In this document: positions 25,590 to 34,390 of the stretch, one piece after another | Numbering within the stretch: the first letter of the stretch is position 1 | Layout: every line of letters begins with the position of its first letter | NCBI RefSeq assembly: GCF_022846435.1 | Contig: NZ_AP025627.1 | Span: 2,018,001-2,082,000, forward strand | DNA length: 64,000 nucleotides | Origin: Parageobacillus sp. KH3-4 | GTDB taxonomy: Bacteria > Bacillota > Bacilli > Bacillales > Anoxybacillaceae | Reading direction: 5' to 3' | Program-made: the position numbers and the translations under genes | The notes under the pieces: generated by a model | Databases searched by the model: none | What the model was told of the DNA's origin: nothing | What the model saw: the letters and a program-made list of their open reading frames with translations, nothing else

Positions 25590-27584
25590 TCAAAATCCAA
25601 GCAACATTCCACCTTGATAAATAACGAAAGAAATCACGTACGCAATGCTCAACGCACAACCGATCGAAATAAACGTCCATTTTCGTGATCCTGTTTCTTT
25701 GCGAATGGTCGCAACCGTCGCTAAGCAAGGAGTATATAAAAGCACAAACGTGATAAAGCTAAGCGCAGATAACGGCGTAAAATGTTGCACTAGCGCCTTT
25801 TGCAGCACGTCCATATTTTGCGCATGGTAAATAATATTCATTGTTGAAACAACGACTTCTTTTGCTAAAAAACCCGTTATCAACGACGCGCCAGCCTGCC
25901 ATGTTCCAAAACCGAGCGGCGCTAAAATTGGAGCAAGCACACTGCTTACAACTGCTAGAAAACTGTCATCCATGGAAACACCAATTCCTTTTGGCCCAAC
26001 ATATGTCAATAGCCAAATCGCAACAGACCCACCGAAAATAAACGTGCCTGCTTTTCGCACAAATCCTTTTCCTTTATCCCATGTGCTCCGCCACAACGTC
26101 AATGCTTGCGGCATCCGATACGGCGGCAGCTCAATGACGAAAACCGAGCTTTCATCTTTTAATAAAGTGGCCGAAAACAGTTTGGCAAGGCCAAGTGCGA
26201 CAACAATTCCTAATATATATAGGAAAAACACGACAATTGCTTGATTTTTTGCGAAAAATGTTCCAGCAAACAGCGCATATACCGGCAAACGCGCCGAACA
26301 TGACATAAACGGCAGCAACAAAATCGTCAGCAACCGTTCTTTTGGCTGTTCAATCGTCCGTGCTGCCATGACACCAGGAACGTTGCAGCCAAATCCGATA
26401 ATCATCGGAATAAACGCTTTTCCATTTAAACCAATCGCCTCCATAAACCGGTCCATGACCATAGCGACACGCGCCATATATCCGGAATCCTCTAACAAAG
26501 AAATGAAAAAGAACAAAATGAAAATTTGCGGTACAAATACAAGCACCCCGCCAACGCCAGAAACAATTCCACTAAGGACAAGCTCTTTAATGAATGGAGA
26601 TGCACCTATAAGCGACAACAGTTTGGCCAGCCAATCCGTTAATGGACCGGAAAGAAACTGATCAAACAGATCGGCAAGCGGTGAGCCAAGCCAGTCAAAC
26701 GTTAACATAAACATGATATACATAAATAATAAGAAAATCGGCAAGCCCAAATATTTATTGGTTACAATCGCATCAATTTTTTCTGTTAACGTGAGCGTCT
26801 TTTGCTTCGTCGTCACCGTTGATGTTTCGATGACTTTCGCAATCCATCGCTCGCGCACTTCATACATGTGCTCTGCTAAAGCGCGCCCAAGCTTTTGTCG
26901 TACATTGTCGCGAATCAACAGAAGCGGGGCAACTTCTAAATATGTTTGTAAATATGCATGAACCCGTTCATTTCCTTCTAAAAACTGCAATGCAAGCCAT
27001 CGTTTTGACACCGGTAAATCATCTGGGAGTTGTTCACCTATTTTTTGCACAGCTGCTTCCACATCTCGACCGTAATCGATTGAAAACGAATGCCCGCTTT
27101 GTTCGGTTAGAGACAAAATGGTGCAAACGAGCTCTTTTGTTCCCTTTCCCGTCCGCGCGATAACCGGAATCACAGGAACGCCAATACATTGCGAAAGCTT
27201 TTCCGCATCTACTTTTACTCCGCGTTTCTCTGCCACGTCAATCATATTTAACGCTATCATCAGCGGTTTTCCAAATTCAAGAAGCTGAACGGTCAAATGC
27301 AAATTCCGTTTTAATTGGGAAGCGTCCACGATATTGACAATCGCGGAAAAAGACTCCGTTAATAAAAATTCGGTCGCCACTCCTTCATCCCGGGACAGCG
27401 GTTGTAGCGAATAAATTCCCGGCAGGTCAACGATCGGAACATCGTGCTGCCGCAATATGCCAATCTTTTTTTCTACCGTTACTCCGCTCCAATTTCCGAC
27501 ATATTCGTATGATCCTGTTAAATTATTAAACAATGAAGTTTTCCCTGTATTTGGATTGCCAAATAACGCAATATATGATGGCAT
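25590..27584 (-). CDS. feoB: ferrous iron transport protein B (FeoB)
   Basis: A 664-residue Fe(II) permease with an N-terminal G-protein domain: GNPNTGKTS (G1, residues 9-17), the switch region, VDLPGIYSL (G3) and ALNMIDVAE (G4). A helical guanine-dissociation-inhibitor-like region follows, then the membrane domain from about residue 280 with paired Gate motifs (FGCNVPGVMAAR and a later TPCLATVATI). Cys in FGCNVPG and MSCSARLP are conserved permease residues. The ATG is 3 bases after the feoA stop. Confidence 0.97.
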   Translation of the reverse strand: MPSYIALFGNPNTGKTSLFNNLTGSYEYVGNWSGVTVEKKIGILRQHDVPIVDLPGIYSLQPLSRDEGVATEFLLTESFSAIVNIVDASQLKRNLHLTVQLLEFGKPLMIALNMIDVAEKRGVKVDAEKLSQCIGVPVIPVIARTGKGTKELVCTILSLTEQSGHSFSIDYGRDVEAAVQKIGEQLPDDLPVSKRWLALQFLEGNERVHAYLQTYLEVAPLLLIRDNVRQKLGRALAEHMYEVRERWIAKVIETSTVTTKQKTLTLTEKIDAIVTNKYLGLPIFLLFMYIMFMLTFDWLGSPLADLFDQFLSGPLTDWLAKLLSLIGASPFIKELVLSGIVSGVGGVLVFVPQIFILFFFISLLEDSGYMARVAMVMDRFMEAIGLNGKAFIPMIIGFGCNVPGVMAARTIEQPKERLLTILLLPFMSCSARLPVYALFAGTFFAKNQAIVVFFLYILGIVVALGLAKLFSATLLKDESSVFVIELPPYRMPQALTLWRSTWDKGKGFVRKAGTFIFGGSVAIWLLTYVGPKGIGVSMDDSFLAVVSSVLAPILAPLGFGTWQAGASLITGFLAKEVVVSTMNIIYHAQNMDVLQKALVQHFTPLSALSFITFVLLYTPCLATVATIRKETGSRKWTFISIGCALSIAYVISFVIYQGGMLLGF

Positions 27585-27587
27585 CGA

Positions 27588-27809
27588 TTATTTCACCCCA
27601 ATACAAGCCGCCTCTTTGCGCCGAAGACAAATATACTGCCCATCTACTTCCACCATTAACGGGCCGCCAAATGGCATTATGCATTTAACACAAACTTTTT
27701 CCCCTTCATGCATGCCCATATGAATTAGGCGCTGTTTCACAACTTCATTTGCTACTGCTAAATGGGTAATCACAGCTTGTTGTCCTTGTTGAAGATCGGC
27801 AAGAACCAT
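27588..27809 (-). CDS. feoA: ferrous iron transport protein A (FeoA)
   Basis: A 73-residue SH3-like FeoA protein (RLIHMGMHEGEKVCVK, PFGGPLMVEVDGQYICLRR) that supports FeoB. The frame begins with a TTG at 27824, but GGGGGAG lies just before the ATG at 27809, so the shorter form is right. First gene of feoA-feoB-Cys-rich protein. Confidence 0.95.
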   Translation of the reverse strand: MVLADLQQGQQAVITHLAVANEVVKQRLIHMGMHEGEKVCVKCIMPFGGPLMVEVDGQYICLRRKEAACIGVK

Positions 27810-27824
27810 CTTAAACTCCCCCAA

Positions 27825-27963
27825 ATAATAATGATTCTTTTTATCAATTAAATTTTAGAGGTAATACTTCTCCCATTTTGCACCACGAAAAAAACAATAA
27901 TGATTATTTTTCTCAATAAATATCATACCACACTTTGAAATTTTGAAAGTGATTTTTGTCACA
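27825..27963 (-). promoter_or_regulatory. feoAB control region: Fur-like boxes, Fnr-like site, -10
   Basis: Two similar blocks, AATAATGATTCTTTTTATC near 27825 and AATAATGATTATTTTTCTC near 27896, each match about 10 of 14 positions of the Bacillus 7-1-7 Fur box. On the minus strand TATGAT (27922-27927) is a -10. AGTGATTTTTGTCACA (27948-27963) is one base off the Fnr consensus and is centred near -40.5, close to the class II position used at narG. Confidence 0.6.
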
Positions 27964-28045
27964 CCATCATATAATTTCAATAATCTATTCACAAAATCTC
28001 CATCTTTACTTTAAATATTAAATACTCACTTCATATAGTTTATAG

Positions 28046-28073
28046 TTGAATTTTTCAGAATAATCGATATAAT
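28046..28073 (+). promoter_or_regulatory. candidate sigma-A promoter of the BASS-family gene
   Basis: TTGAAT (28046-28051), 16-base spacer, TATAAT (28068-28073), 38 bases before the start codon. Confidence 0.6.
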
Positions 28074-28111
28074 ATCTTTTACGCATATCATTCAGCAGGG
28101 GGAAAAATAAT

Positions 28112-29071
28112 ATGGGAAAATTAGCGAAAATTAGCAACTTTGTCGGAAACACTTTTGCCATCTGGGTGCTATTATTTGCCGCTTTTGCTTTTTATTCTCC
28201 AAAAACTTTTACATGGATCGCTCCGTACATTGTGCCATTGCTTGGCATCGTTATGTTTGGCATGGGGCTTACACTGTCGGTCAATGACTTTAAAGAAGTG
28301 TTGAAACGGCCAAAGGAAGTGCTGATCGGCGTCGTCGCCCAGTTTTTGATCATGCCGCTTCTCGCCTTTTTGCTTTCTCATTATTTGCCAGTGCCGCGGG
28401 AAGTGGCTCTCGGCATTATCCTTGTCGGCTGCTGTCCGGGCGGAACGGCGTCTAACGTAATGACATATTTGGCAAAAGGGGATACGGCGCTTTCTGTCGC
28501 CGTGACGTCTGTTTCGACAATACTTGCGCCAATTTTAACACCGTCGCTTATTTTGCTGCTTGCTGGGAAATGGTTATCCGTTTCCGCCGCCTCCTTATTT
28601 TGGTCGATTGTGAAAGTTGTTCTTATCCCGATTATTCTTGGATTAATTGTACAATCGTTTTTCCAAAAACAAGTAAAAACATGTGTCCAAATTCTCCCAC
28701 TCGTTTCCGTGATCGCGATTGTCGCCATTGTCGCGGCAGTTGTCGGACAAAACCAACAAGCGATTGCAAAAAGCGGGATCGAAATTTTCTTGATTGTCGT
28801 CGCCCACAACGTACTTGGATTATTGCTTGGCTATTGGTTTGCCAAATTGTTTCGCTTATCGGTACCAAAACAAAAAGCAATTTCGATCGAAGTCGGCATG
28901 CAAAACTCCGGCCTTGGCGCGGCGTTAGCAACCGCCCATTTTTCGCCGCTCGCCGCCGTTCCGAGCGCCATTTTCAGCGTATGGCACAACATTTCCGGGC
29001 CAATTGTTGCCACATATTTTCGCAAAAAAGATGAGAAACAAGAAACGAGCGGATCGACAATTTCAGCTTAA
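28112..29071 (+). CDS. bile acid:sodium symporter family transporter (YocS-like)
   Basis: A 319-residue membrane protein with nine or ten hydrophobic segments. Family motifs are FGMGLTLSVNDF near 50, GCCPGGTASNVMTYLAKGD near 107 and IEVGMQNSGLGAAL near 260, the sodium-binding crossover helices. It fits YocS of Bacillus subtilis. Substrates of the bacterial BASS proteins range over keto acids, pantoate and other organic anions, so the name bile acid should not be taken literally. The ATG follows AGGGGG. It is a single-gene unit with its own promoter and terminator. Confidence 0.9.
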   Translation: MGKLAKISNFVGNTFAIWVLLFAAFAFYSPKTFTWIAPYIVPLLGIVMFGMGLTLSVNDFKEVLKRPKEVLIGVVAQFLIMPLLAFLLSHYLPVPREVALGIILVGCCPGGTASNVMTYLAKGDTALSVAVTSVSTILAPILTPSLILLLAGKWLSVSAASLFWSIVKVVLIPIILGLIVQSFFQKQVKTCVQILPLVSVIAIVAIVAAVVGQNQQAIAKSGIEIFLIVVAHNVLGLLLGYWFAKLFRLSVPKQKAISIEVGMQNSGLGAALATAHFSPLAAVPSAIFSVWHNISGPIVATYFRKKDEKQETSGSTISA

Positions 29072-29104
29072 AAAATTGGTTCCCGCTAGGAACCAGTTTT
29101 TTAT
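29072..29104 (+). terminator. terminator of the BASS-family gene
   Basis: An 11-bp stem with a G-U or mismatch (AATTGGTTCC against GGAACCAGTT) is followed by TTTTTTATT, directly after the stop codon. Confidence 0.85.
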
Positions 29105-29127
29105 TTTTTATAGTGGCAATGGAAGTC

Positions 29128-29451
29128 AGCCGCGCTTATGCATCCGCGCAACAATCTCGTGATACTTATGAAACAACGCAAGGCCGTCACCATCCGGAGG
29201 CATATACATCCGGAGGCATATAACAGCAGTGCCGCTTTACCGCCTGCACATCCTCTTGTTCATTGTAATATACGTCCATACGGGCTTCGATGTTTTGTTA
29301 ATGCTCTTGCAAAATAGCTAATTGCTCTTGCCGGTCTCCCCCCTTGCCATTGCTGGAGCTCTTCCATCCATCTCTGTCTCTCCACTGTTACTTCACCTTG
29401 CTTCCTTTTTGTGTGTAATTTTACCATGTCCGTTTTTGCTTTGTTATCCAA
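29128..29451 (-). pseudogene. decayed gene remnant encoding a coiled-coil C-terminus
   Basis: On the minus strand a frame runs from 29451 (VERQRWMEELQQWQGG) and is lost near a GGGGGG tract. It continues in another frame as EQLAILQEH, TAA, QNIEARMDVYYNEQEDVQAV, then meets a 16-bp tandem duplication. With one copy removed, it continues YMPPDGDGLALFHKYHEIV to a TGA near 29128. So a frameshift, a nonsense codon and a duplication are needed to explain it. The helical Glu/Gln-rich stretch recalls the C-terminal part of MerR-type regulators, but I cannot name the parent gene. No ribosome-binding site or N-terminal domain remains. Confidence 0.6.
29191..29222. repeat. perfect 16-bp tandem duplication
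   Basis: CATCCGGAGGCATATA occurs twice without a gap (29191-29206, 29207-29222). Sixteen is not a multiple of three, so it breaks the reading frame of the remnant in which it lies. Confidence 0.95.
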
Positions 29452-29483
29452 AAAATAACGTTCGCCCTTTTATTCAGGCGAAC
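29449..29483 (-). terminator. terminator of the NhaC-type antiporter gene
   Basis: A 7-bp stem (GTTCGCC with GGCGAAC) with a T-rich tail on the minus strand, 12 bases after the stop codon. Confidence 0.7.
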
Positions 29484-29494
29484 TTTGATGAAAC

Positions 29495-31021
29495 TTACCG
29501 CATTACAAACGACATAACACCAAAAAGAACCGCAGCCATCCCTGCTGCAATGAATGCAGGAACTAGCTTTGTACGCGCATATTCCATCACCGGCAACCCC
29601 AAAATCGTACATAATGTCACTGTATTATCGCTGAGCGGCGAGGTAAACGCACCGAACGTCCCGCTCGCAAATACGGCACCAATTACAAGTAGGATATTCG
29701 CACCTGACTGATGTGCAAGCGTGACGCCAAGCGGCATTAACATCCCCCATGTTCCCCAAGAGGAGCCGATAAAATAAGAAATCAGCGCACCAAGCAAAAA
29801 CAATACAGGAGCGACAAAATAATGTGGAATCCAATTTTGTACATGGTCCGTAATATATTGAGAAAAACCTAAATCCTCCGATACTGCTGACAACGCCCAA
29901 ATGAGTGCCAGCATTAAAATGACAGACATTAATTCATTTCCGCCTTTAACAAAATGGGTCAATAAATCAGCAAGCTTGAATTTTTGCAAAAGAAAATAAA
30001 CGACCGTAATGATTACGGTAATAAATAGCGCTTCCAACATCGCACCAAGCGCATCGCTGCGAAGGAACGCGTCAAAAAATGTTTTTGCCCCTTTATGCCC
30101 ATCCCACCAGCTCAAGAATAGTGTCAGCGCAAGTACAATGGATAACGGTACGATTAAATTCCATGGCTTAATCGGCGTTTCTTTATTGTACGCGCGCGGA
30201 CAAGACTCCATCCCTTCCCCTTCTTCACCTTGCATTTCATTCGGATTTTCCGTTTTGCCTTTATTTATGTCTGACGCATTTTCTTCGGCGAACTCCACCG
30301 CCAATTGTTCATTCCACCGCTGAACAGGCACATATTTTCCTATGTCTTTCTCCATCGCGCGTGCTTTTCCTTTTCTTGAGTATTTAAAAAAGCTGTAATA
30401 AAGCCCGACAATAATAATCGTAAATGAAAAAAAGTTAAACGGAATGCTTTTTACATAGACAATATACGGCTTCGCATCAATTCCCGCTGTTTTCAGCGCT
30501 TTATCAATTACCGAGACCATATAGCCAACAAATGCTGTTGCCAATGGAATGAGGGCTACAACCGGATTGGACGTCACTTCAATCGCAAACCCGATCTGTT
30601 GCGAAGATAACCTTAGCCGTTCTTTGAGCGCTTTCATAATCGGCGCAATCGTTACGATGCGGAAATCAGGATCGCTGAACGTCACCATTGTCGAAATCCA
30701 TGTTAGCATTAAAGCGCTTCTTGCTGTTTTTACTTTTTTGCTAATAAGATGAACAAATCCTTTAATTCCTCCTGTATATTTAATCATGCTAATAAGACCG
30801 GCAAACACATAAAGAAAAATAATAATGCGAATATTATTTGTCTGCATGATATTATCGACCGTATACGATAGCATCGTCCGTAAACCGCCCAGCAACGTCG
30901 GATCGATCAAATAACTGCCAAACAATAACGCCACAAACAAGCCTGGAATGACTTGTTTTGTCCATATTGATATCGGAATCACTACTAAAAACGGAAGCAG
31001 CGCTTTCCATGAAGGCCCCAT
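29495..31021 (-). CDS. NhaC-family Na+/H+ antiporter-like transporter
   Basis: A 508-residue membrane protein with about eleven hydrophobic segments, split by a long acidic cytoplasmic loop (about residues 225-285). Motifs such as FSDPDFRIVTIAPI, EVTSNPVVALIPLATAF and SYFIGSSWGTWGMLMPLGV fit the NhaC branch of the ion transporter superfamily. It may exchange sodium for protons or a carboxylate, as MleN does. The ATG at 31021 follows AAAGGAGT; the frame is open 16 codons further upstream without support. Confidence 0.82.
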   Translation of the reverse strand: MGPSWKALLPFLVVIPISIWTKQVIPGLFVALLFGSYLIDPTLLGGLRTMLSYTVDNIMQTNNIRIIIFLYVFAGLISMIKYTGGIKGFVHLISKKVKTARSALMLTWISTMVTFSDPDFRIVTIAPIMKALKERLRLSSQQIGFAIEVTSNPVVALIPLATAFVGYMVSVIDKALKTAGIDAKPYIVYVKSIPFNFFSFTIIIVGLYYSFFKYSRKGKARAMEKDIGKYVPVQRWNEQLAVEFAEENASDINKGKTENPNEMQGEEGEGMESCPRAYNKETPIKPWNLIVPLSIVLALTLFLSWWDGHKGAKTFFDAFLRSDALGAMLEALFITVIITVVYFLLQKFKLADLLTHFVKGGNELMSVILMLALIWALSAVSEDLGFSQYITDHVQNWIPHYFVAPVLFLLGALISYFIGSSWGTWGMLMPLGVTLAHQSGANILLVIGAVFASGTFGAFTSPLSDNTVTLCTILGLPVMEYARTKLVPAFIAAGMAAVLFGVMSFVMR

Positions 31022-31173
31022 TAATCCCAGCACTCCTTTTCTTTCTTTTCTGTAAAAAAGTATGGGCAATAACGAGCTTTTCTATGCTACTACAAATTAT
31101 TTGTGGATCAATTTTGTTTTGCATTATTTAGAAAATTCGATAAAATATAAAAATAAAGAAAGGGGGAATAAAA

Positions 31174-31566
31174 ATGAATTTAAAACCTGGGGACGTATTT
31201 ACTTGGCAGCGCACGTTCACAGAAGAAGAAACATCGCAATTCGCCCGCCTCTCTGGTGATATGGGAAGGCATCATATGGAGCGTGATGAGAAGGGACGGC
31301 TTATGGTGCATGGGTTATTTACCGCCAGCATCGGTACAAAAATTGGGGGTGATTTAAACTATATCGCCAGAGAAATAAACTGCGAATTCATTCGCCCTGT
31401 ATTTACTGGAGATACAATCACATGTGAATTAACGATTACCGAAGTGACTCCAATGGGTGGATACAAAAAAGTGGCAATGAAAACGGTTTATCGAAATCAA
31501 CATGGGAAAGAAGTATTAATTGGGACGAGCAAAGGGATTATAAAGGACGACGTACATCCTTCATGA
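31174..31566 (+). CDS. MaoC-like hot-dog fold dehydratase
   Basis: A 130-residue protein with a MaoC/PhaJ pattern: FTEEETSQFARLSGDMGRHHM, then LMVHGLFTAS and INCEFIRPVFTGDTI. The Asp and His of the hydratase dyad are present (SGD, four residues, then His). It may hydrate enoyl-CoA to (R)-3-hydroxyacyl-CoA or act as a thioesterase-like protein. AAAGGGGGA precedes the ATG. It is not linked to fatty-acid genes here, so its substrate is open. Confidence 0.82.
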   Translation: MNLKPGDVFTWQRTFTEEETSQFARLSGDMGRHHMERDEKGRLMVHGLFTASIGTKIGGDLNYIAREINCEFIRPVFTGDTITCELTITEVTPMGGYKKVAMKTVYRNQHGKEVLIGTSKGIIKDDVHPS

Positions 31567-31572
31567 AAAAGA

Positions 31573-31598
31573 AAGGTTGTCTTCGTTCAGACAACCTT
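31573..31598. terminator. bidirectional hairpin between the MaoC and YkoQ-like genes
   Basis: A 10-bp stem AAGGTTGTCT with AGACAACCTT spans the stop codon of the minus-strand gene. A T-rich tail follows on the minus strand, and almost none on the plus strand. Confidence 0.65.
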
Positions 31599-32432
31599 CC
31601 CCGTTTCACGCCGATGCAGCGGCGTTAATGACAATGTGTGAAGCGTAATTTCTGGCTTTGTACCAATACGGATGTTTACTCCCGTCTGCCCGAGCCCTTC
31701 GCTAATGTAAAACGGCTTGCCGTCTAGTTCGTGGTAGCCTTTAATAATATTCATTCGCACTAATTTTCCCATTTTCACGAGATGATACGGCTTCGGCCAA
31801 TGAATTTGTCCGCCGTGAAAATGGCCGGAAAGCAAATAATCAAAATGATAATGGCGCATATGCAAAACGATATTTGGATCGTGTGTCAGCACAAGATGTA
31901 AACCATCTTTGATATGTGCGTATGCTTTTTCTAAATCGCTGCGTCCTGTGCAAAAATCATCAATACCGATTACATTTACGGTTTTTCCTTTAATCGAAAT
32001 GGTTTTCGCTTCATTTTGCAAAACGGTGCACCCATGTTTCTCTAACATTGTTTTTAAAGCTTGGAAATGCTCCTCTTTCAACACATAATCATGGTTGCCG
32101 AACACGACATAAATGCCATATGCCGGGTTTAGCTTTTGCAACACCGTCAAATACGGGGCCAACTTTGGAATACTTTTTTCACGATCAAGCAAATCCCCAG
32201 TTAATGCGATCAAATCAATTTGCTCATTTTTTAGTTTTCCATATAAATAGTCAGGGGAAATCGATAAGTTTTCTAAATGAAGGTCCGACAAATGCAAAAT
32301 ACGGATGGCATCCTCGTCGTTCCCGTTATAGCGCACTTCTACTCTATGAAAAACCGCATCATGCGTATTGCGGTGTGCTTTATAGATAAATAGCATAAAA
32401 ATGATCACAACGATGGCAAAAACAAATATCAT
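31587..32432 (-). CDS. metallophosphoesterase (YkoQ/YkuE-like)
   Basis: A 281-residue protein with one N-terminal membrane anchor (residues 2-16) and a calcineurin-type phosphoesterase domain: LHLSDLHLE, LTGDLLDRE, FGNHDYVL, LTHDP and SGHFHGGQIHWP, a full set of two-metal ligands. I place it as YkoQ-like because ykoP and a ykoN-like gene follow. YkuE, which has the same fold, is the alternative. The ATG at 32432 follows GGGAGGAG; the long upstream extension of the frame overlaps ykoP and is not real. Confidence 0.85.
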   Translation of the reverse strand: MIFVFAIVVIIFMLFIYKAHRNTHDAVFHRVEVRYNGNDEDAIRILHLSDLHLENLSISPDYLYGKLKNEQIDLIALTGDLLDREKSIPKLAPYLTVLQKLNPAYGIYVVFGNHDYVLKEEHFQALKTMLEKHGCTVLQNEAKTISIKGKTVNVIGIDDFCTGRSDLEKAYAHIKDGLHLVLTHDPNIVLHMRHYHFDYLLSGHFHGGQIHWPKPYHLVKMGKLVRMNIIKGYHELDGKPFYISEGLGQTGVNIRIGTKPEITLHTLSLTPLHRRETGKVV

Positions 32433-32490
32433 CAGTCTCTCCTCCCTATTTACCATTATAAGTAAATGGAAAGAGAGAAAGAAGAGGGAG

Positions 32491-33066
32491 TTAATGGATC
32501 GGCTGGCAATCGTACAATGTAAGCAACTTATCTTTTGACATAAACAAATATTTAGGCGGTCGCCGAACTGGGGAAAAACGAAGCTGCGAAACAACAACCA
32601 TAGGTATCATCACGACTGTTTTGAACCATTTGTAAAACGGATTTACAATCGAAAACGTTTCAAAGCCTAATCGCTCGCATCCTTTGTTTAACATCGTAAT
32701 CCCGATAATTCCTTTAATTTCAGAAAATTGTTCATGATTACGCACATAATCGGCGATATAGGGAAGACCTGCTTTCACTTGTTGGAAAACATAACGTCCT
32801 TTTTTAATTTCGCTGTTTAAATGAAGAAGTTCGCGAATTAAACGAACGTTATGCAAATGAATTTTTAACAGCAGGTCGTTTTTTTGGATTTTTGTGCCGT
32901 CCGAGAGTACGACTTCCCTTCCTTTATATTTCGTTACACGAACGCGAAAAATCGGGCGGCAACCGTCCCATGTACCTCCAACGTACTCAAGCCTCGAAAA
33001 AGCGTAATAAATCGGGTCAAATGCTCCCCAAATCGCCAAAGCGCACTGTCTTGCTTTTTCTTTCAT
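32491..33066 (-). CDS. ykoP: YkoP-like sporulation-associated protein
   Basis: A 191-residue protein of unknown biochemical function. Features are a central RVRVTKYKGREVVLSDGT segment, LLKIHLHNVRLIREL and a hydrophobic stretch near 155-170. It matches my memory of Bacillus subtilis YkoP, encoded with ykoQ and ykoN in a forespore-expressed cluster. The ATG at 33066 follows GAGGGGGAG. It runs 58 bases upstream of the metallophosphoesterase and is divergent from ykoN. Confidence 0.72.
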   Translation of the reverse strand: MKEKARQCALAIWGAFDPIYYAFSRLEYVGGTWDGCRPIFRVRVTKYKGREVVLSDGTKIQKNDLLLKIHLHNVRLIRELLHLNSEIKKGRYVFQQVKAGLPYIADYVRNHEQFSEIKGIIGITMLNKGCERLGFETFSIVNPFYKWFKTVVMIPMVVVSQLRFSPVRRPPKYLFMSKDKLLTLYDCQPIH

Positions 33067-33218
33067 ATGCTCCCCCTCTTTCGTTTTGCACATTTACATT
33101 TACATTGTGAAGTATTTGCCGGCAGTTTATAAATGGATAAAAAAGGAGATGGGCAAAGTGGATAAAATTCTGCACTTGACATATACTCAGTAACAACTTC
33201 AGCAATTAGGTGATCGAC

Positions 33219-34352
33219 GTGAAAACGGTGTTGTTTCTTCCTTTGTTGCAAATTCCATCAGGGCATCACCAAGCGGCAGACGCATTGAAAGAAGATTTAT
33301 TAGCGATGGCCCCGCAATGGCGATGCCATAAAGTCGAGCTGCTGTCATCGCGATTAGGAAAAGCGGAAAAATTTATATCTTCTGCTTACTTACAATGGAT
33401 TCGCCATTTTCCAAAGACATACAGCATATTGTATGAGCAAGCGGTCATCCGTCAAAAAAAGGCGCGGCCATCATTCCGATATTACGAATTTCTCTTTAGC
33501 CGTCACGTAAAAAATTTAGTCCAACACATACAGCCCGATCTCATTGTTTGCACGCATGCCCTTCCTTCCTATTTATTAAACCGTCTCAAATTAAACAAGG
33601 AAATCGCCAGTCCAGTAGTCAACGTATATACCGATTATTTCATTCATCATTTATGGGGAATTGAAGCGATCGATTACCATTTTGTCGGCCATCCTTACAT
33701 GAAAACGCAGCTATTGGAAAAAGGGGTTCCGGAAAGCCGCGTTTTTGCAACAGGCATTCCGGTTCATCCACACATAACGATAAGCAGGCAAAAAAAGCAG
33801 GCGGAGCGTTCCCGCTACATTGGTCTTATATCAGGCGGCAGTTTGGGAATTGGCGCGTTCGCCGCGTTGTTAAAAAAAATTTCTCCTGACGATCCGATCG
33901 ATTATTACGTTCTTTGCGGGAAAAACGCGCAAATGTACAAACAGCTGCAAAGCGAAAAACATCCGCGCCTCATCCCGCTTCCGTATATTTCGTCGCGCAA
34001 GGAGATGAACGCACTTTATGATCAAGCGGATTTTATTTTAACCAAACCGGGCGGTGTAACGATTAGCGAATGTTTATATAAAAAATTGCCCATTTTTATT
34101 TATGATACGCTTCCCGGACAAGAAGAAATGAATTTGCGCATATTGAAACAGTTCCATCTCGCCTTCGATTTTTTAAATTGGAAAGACGTCCCGAATATTG
34201 CCGATAAGCTTCTTCCTATTCTTCACTCTCCGCAAATCGCGCATTATTTCAGCAAAGTGGAGAAATACCACCGCCAGCTTTCTCCAGAACGCCCAGCAAT
34301 GCTGCTTTACTCGAAGCTAAGCGACGGATTATTTAAGCAGACTCCTCGATAA
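33219..34352 (+). CDS. ykoN: MGDG-synthase-type glycosyltransferase (YkoN-like)
   Basis: A 377-residue GT28-type transferase. The N-terminal LPLLQIPSGHHQAADAL motif is the monogalactosyldiacylglycerol-synthase signature, and the C-terminal half has GLISGGSLGIGAFA and LTKPGGVTISE for nucleotide-sugar binding. It probably glycosylates a diacylglycerol-type lipid during sporulation (inference from the ykoNPQ context). I prefer the GTG at 33219 after AGGTGATC; another GTG lies at 33210. A hairpin terminator follows. Confidence 0.85.
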   Translation: MKTVLFLPLLQIPSGHHQAADALKEDLLAMAPQWRCHKVELLSSRLGKAEKFISSAYLQWIRHFPKTYSILYEQAVIRQKKARPSFRYYEFLFSRHVKNLVQHIQPDLIVCTHALPSYLLNRLKLNKEIASPVVNVYTDYFIHHLWGIEAIDYHFVGHPYMKTQLLEKGVPESRVFATGIPVHPHITISRQKKQAERSRYIGLISGGSLGIGAFAALLKKISPDDPIDYYVLCGKNAQMYKQLQSEKHPRLIPLPYISSRKEMNALYDQADFILTKPGGVTISECLYKKLPIFIYDTLPGQEEMNLRILKQFHLAFDFLNWKDVPNIADKLLPILHSPQIAHYFSKVEKYHRQLSPERPAMLLYSKLSDGLFKQTPR

Positions 34353-34390
34353 AAAAAGCTTGTCCTTTATGAAGAAGGACAAGCTTTTTT
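34351..34390. terminator. bidirectional terminator between ykoN and the GntR gene
   Basis: A 16-bp stem (AAAAAAGCTTGTCCTT with AAGGACAAGCTTTTTT) with T tracts on both strands serves both convergent genes. Confidence 0.9.
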
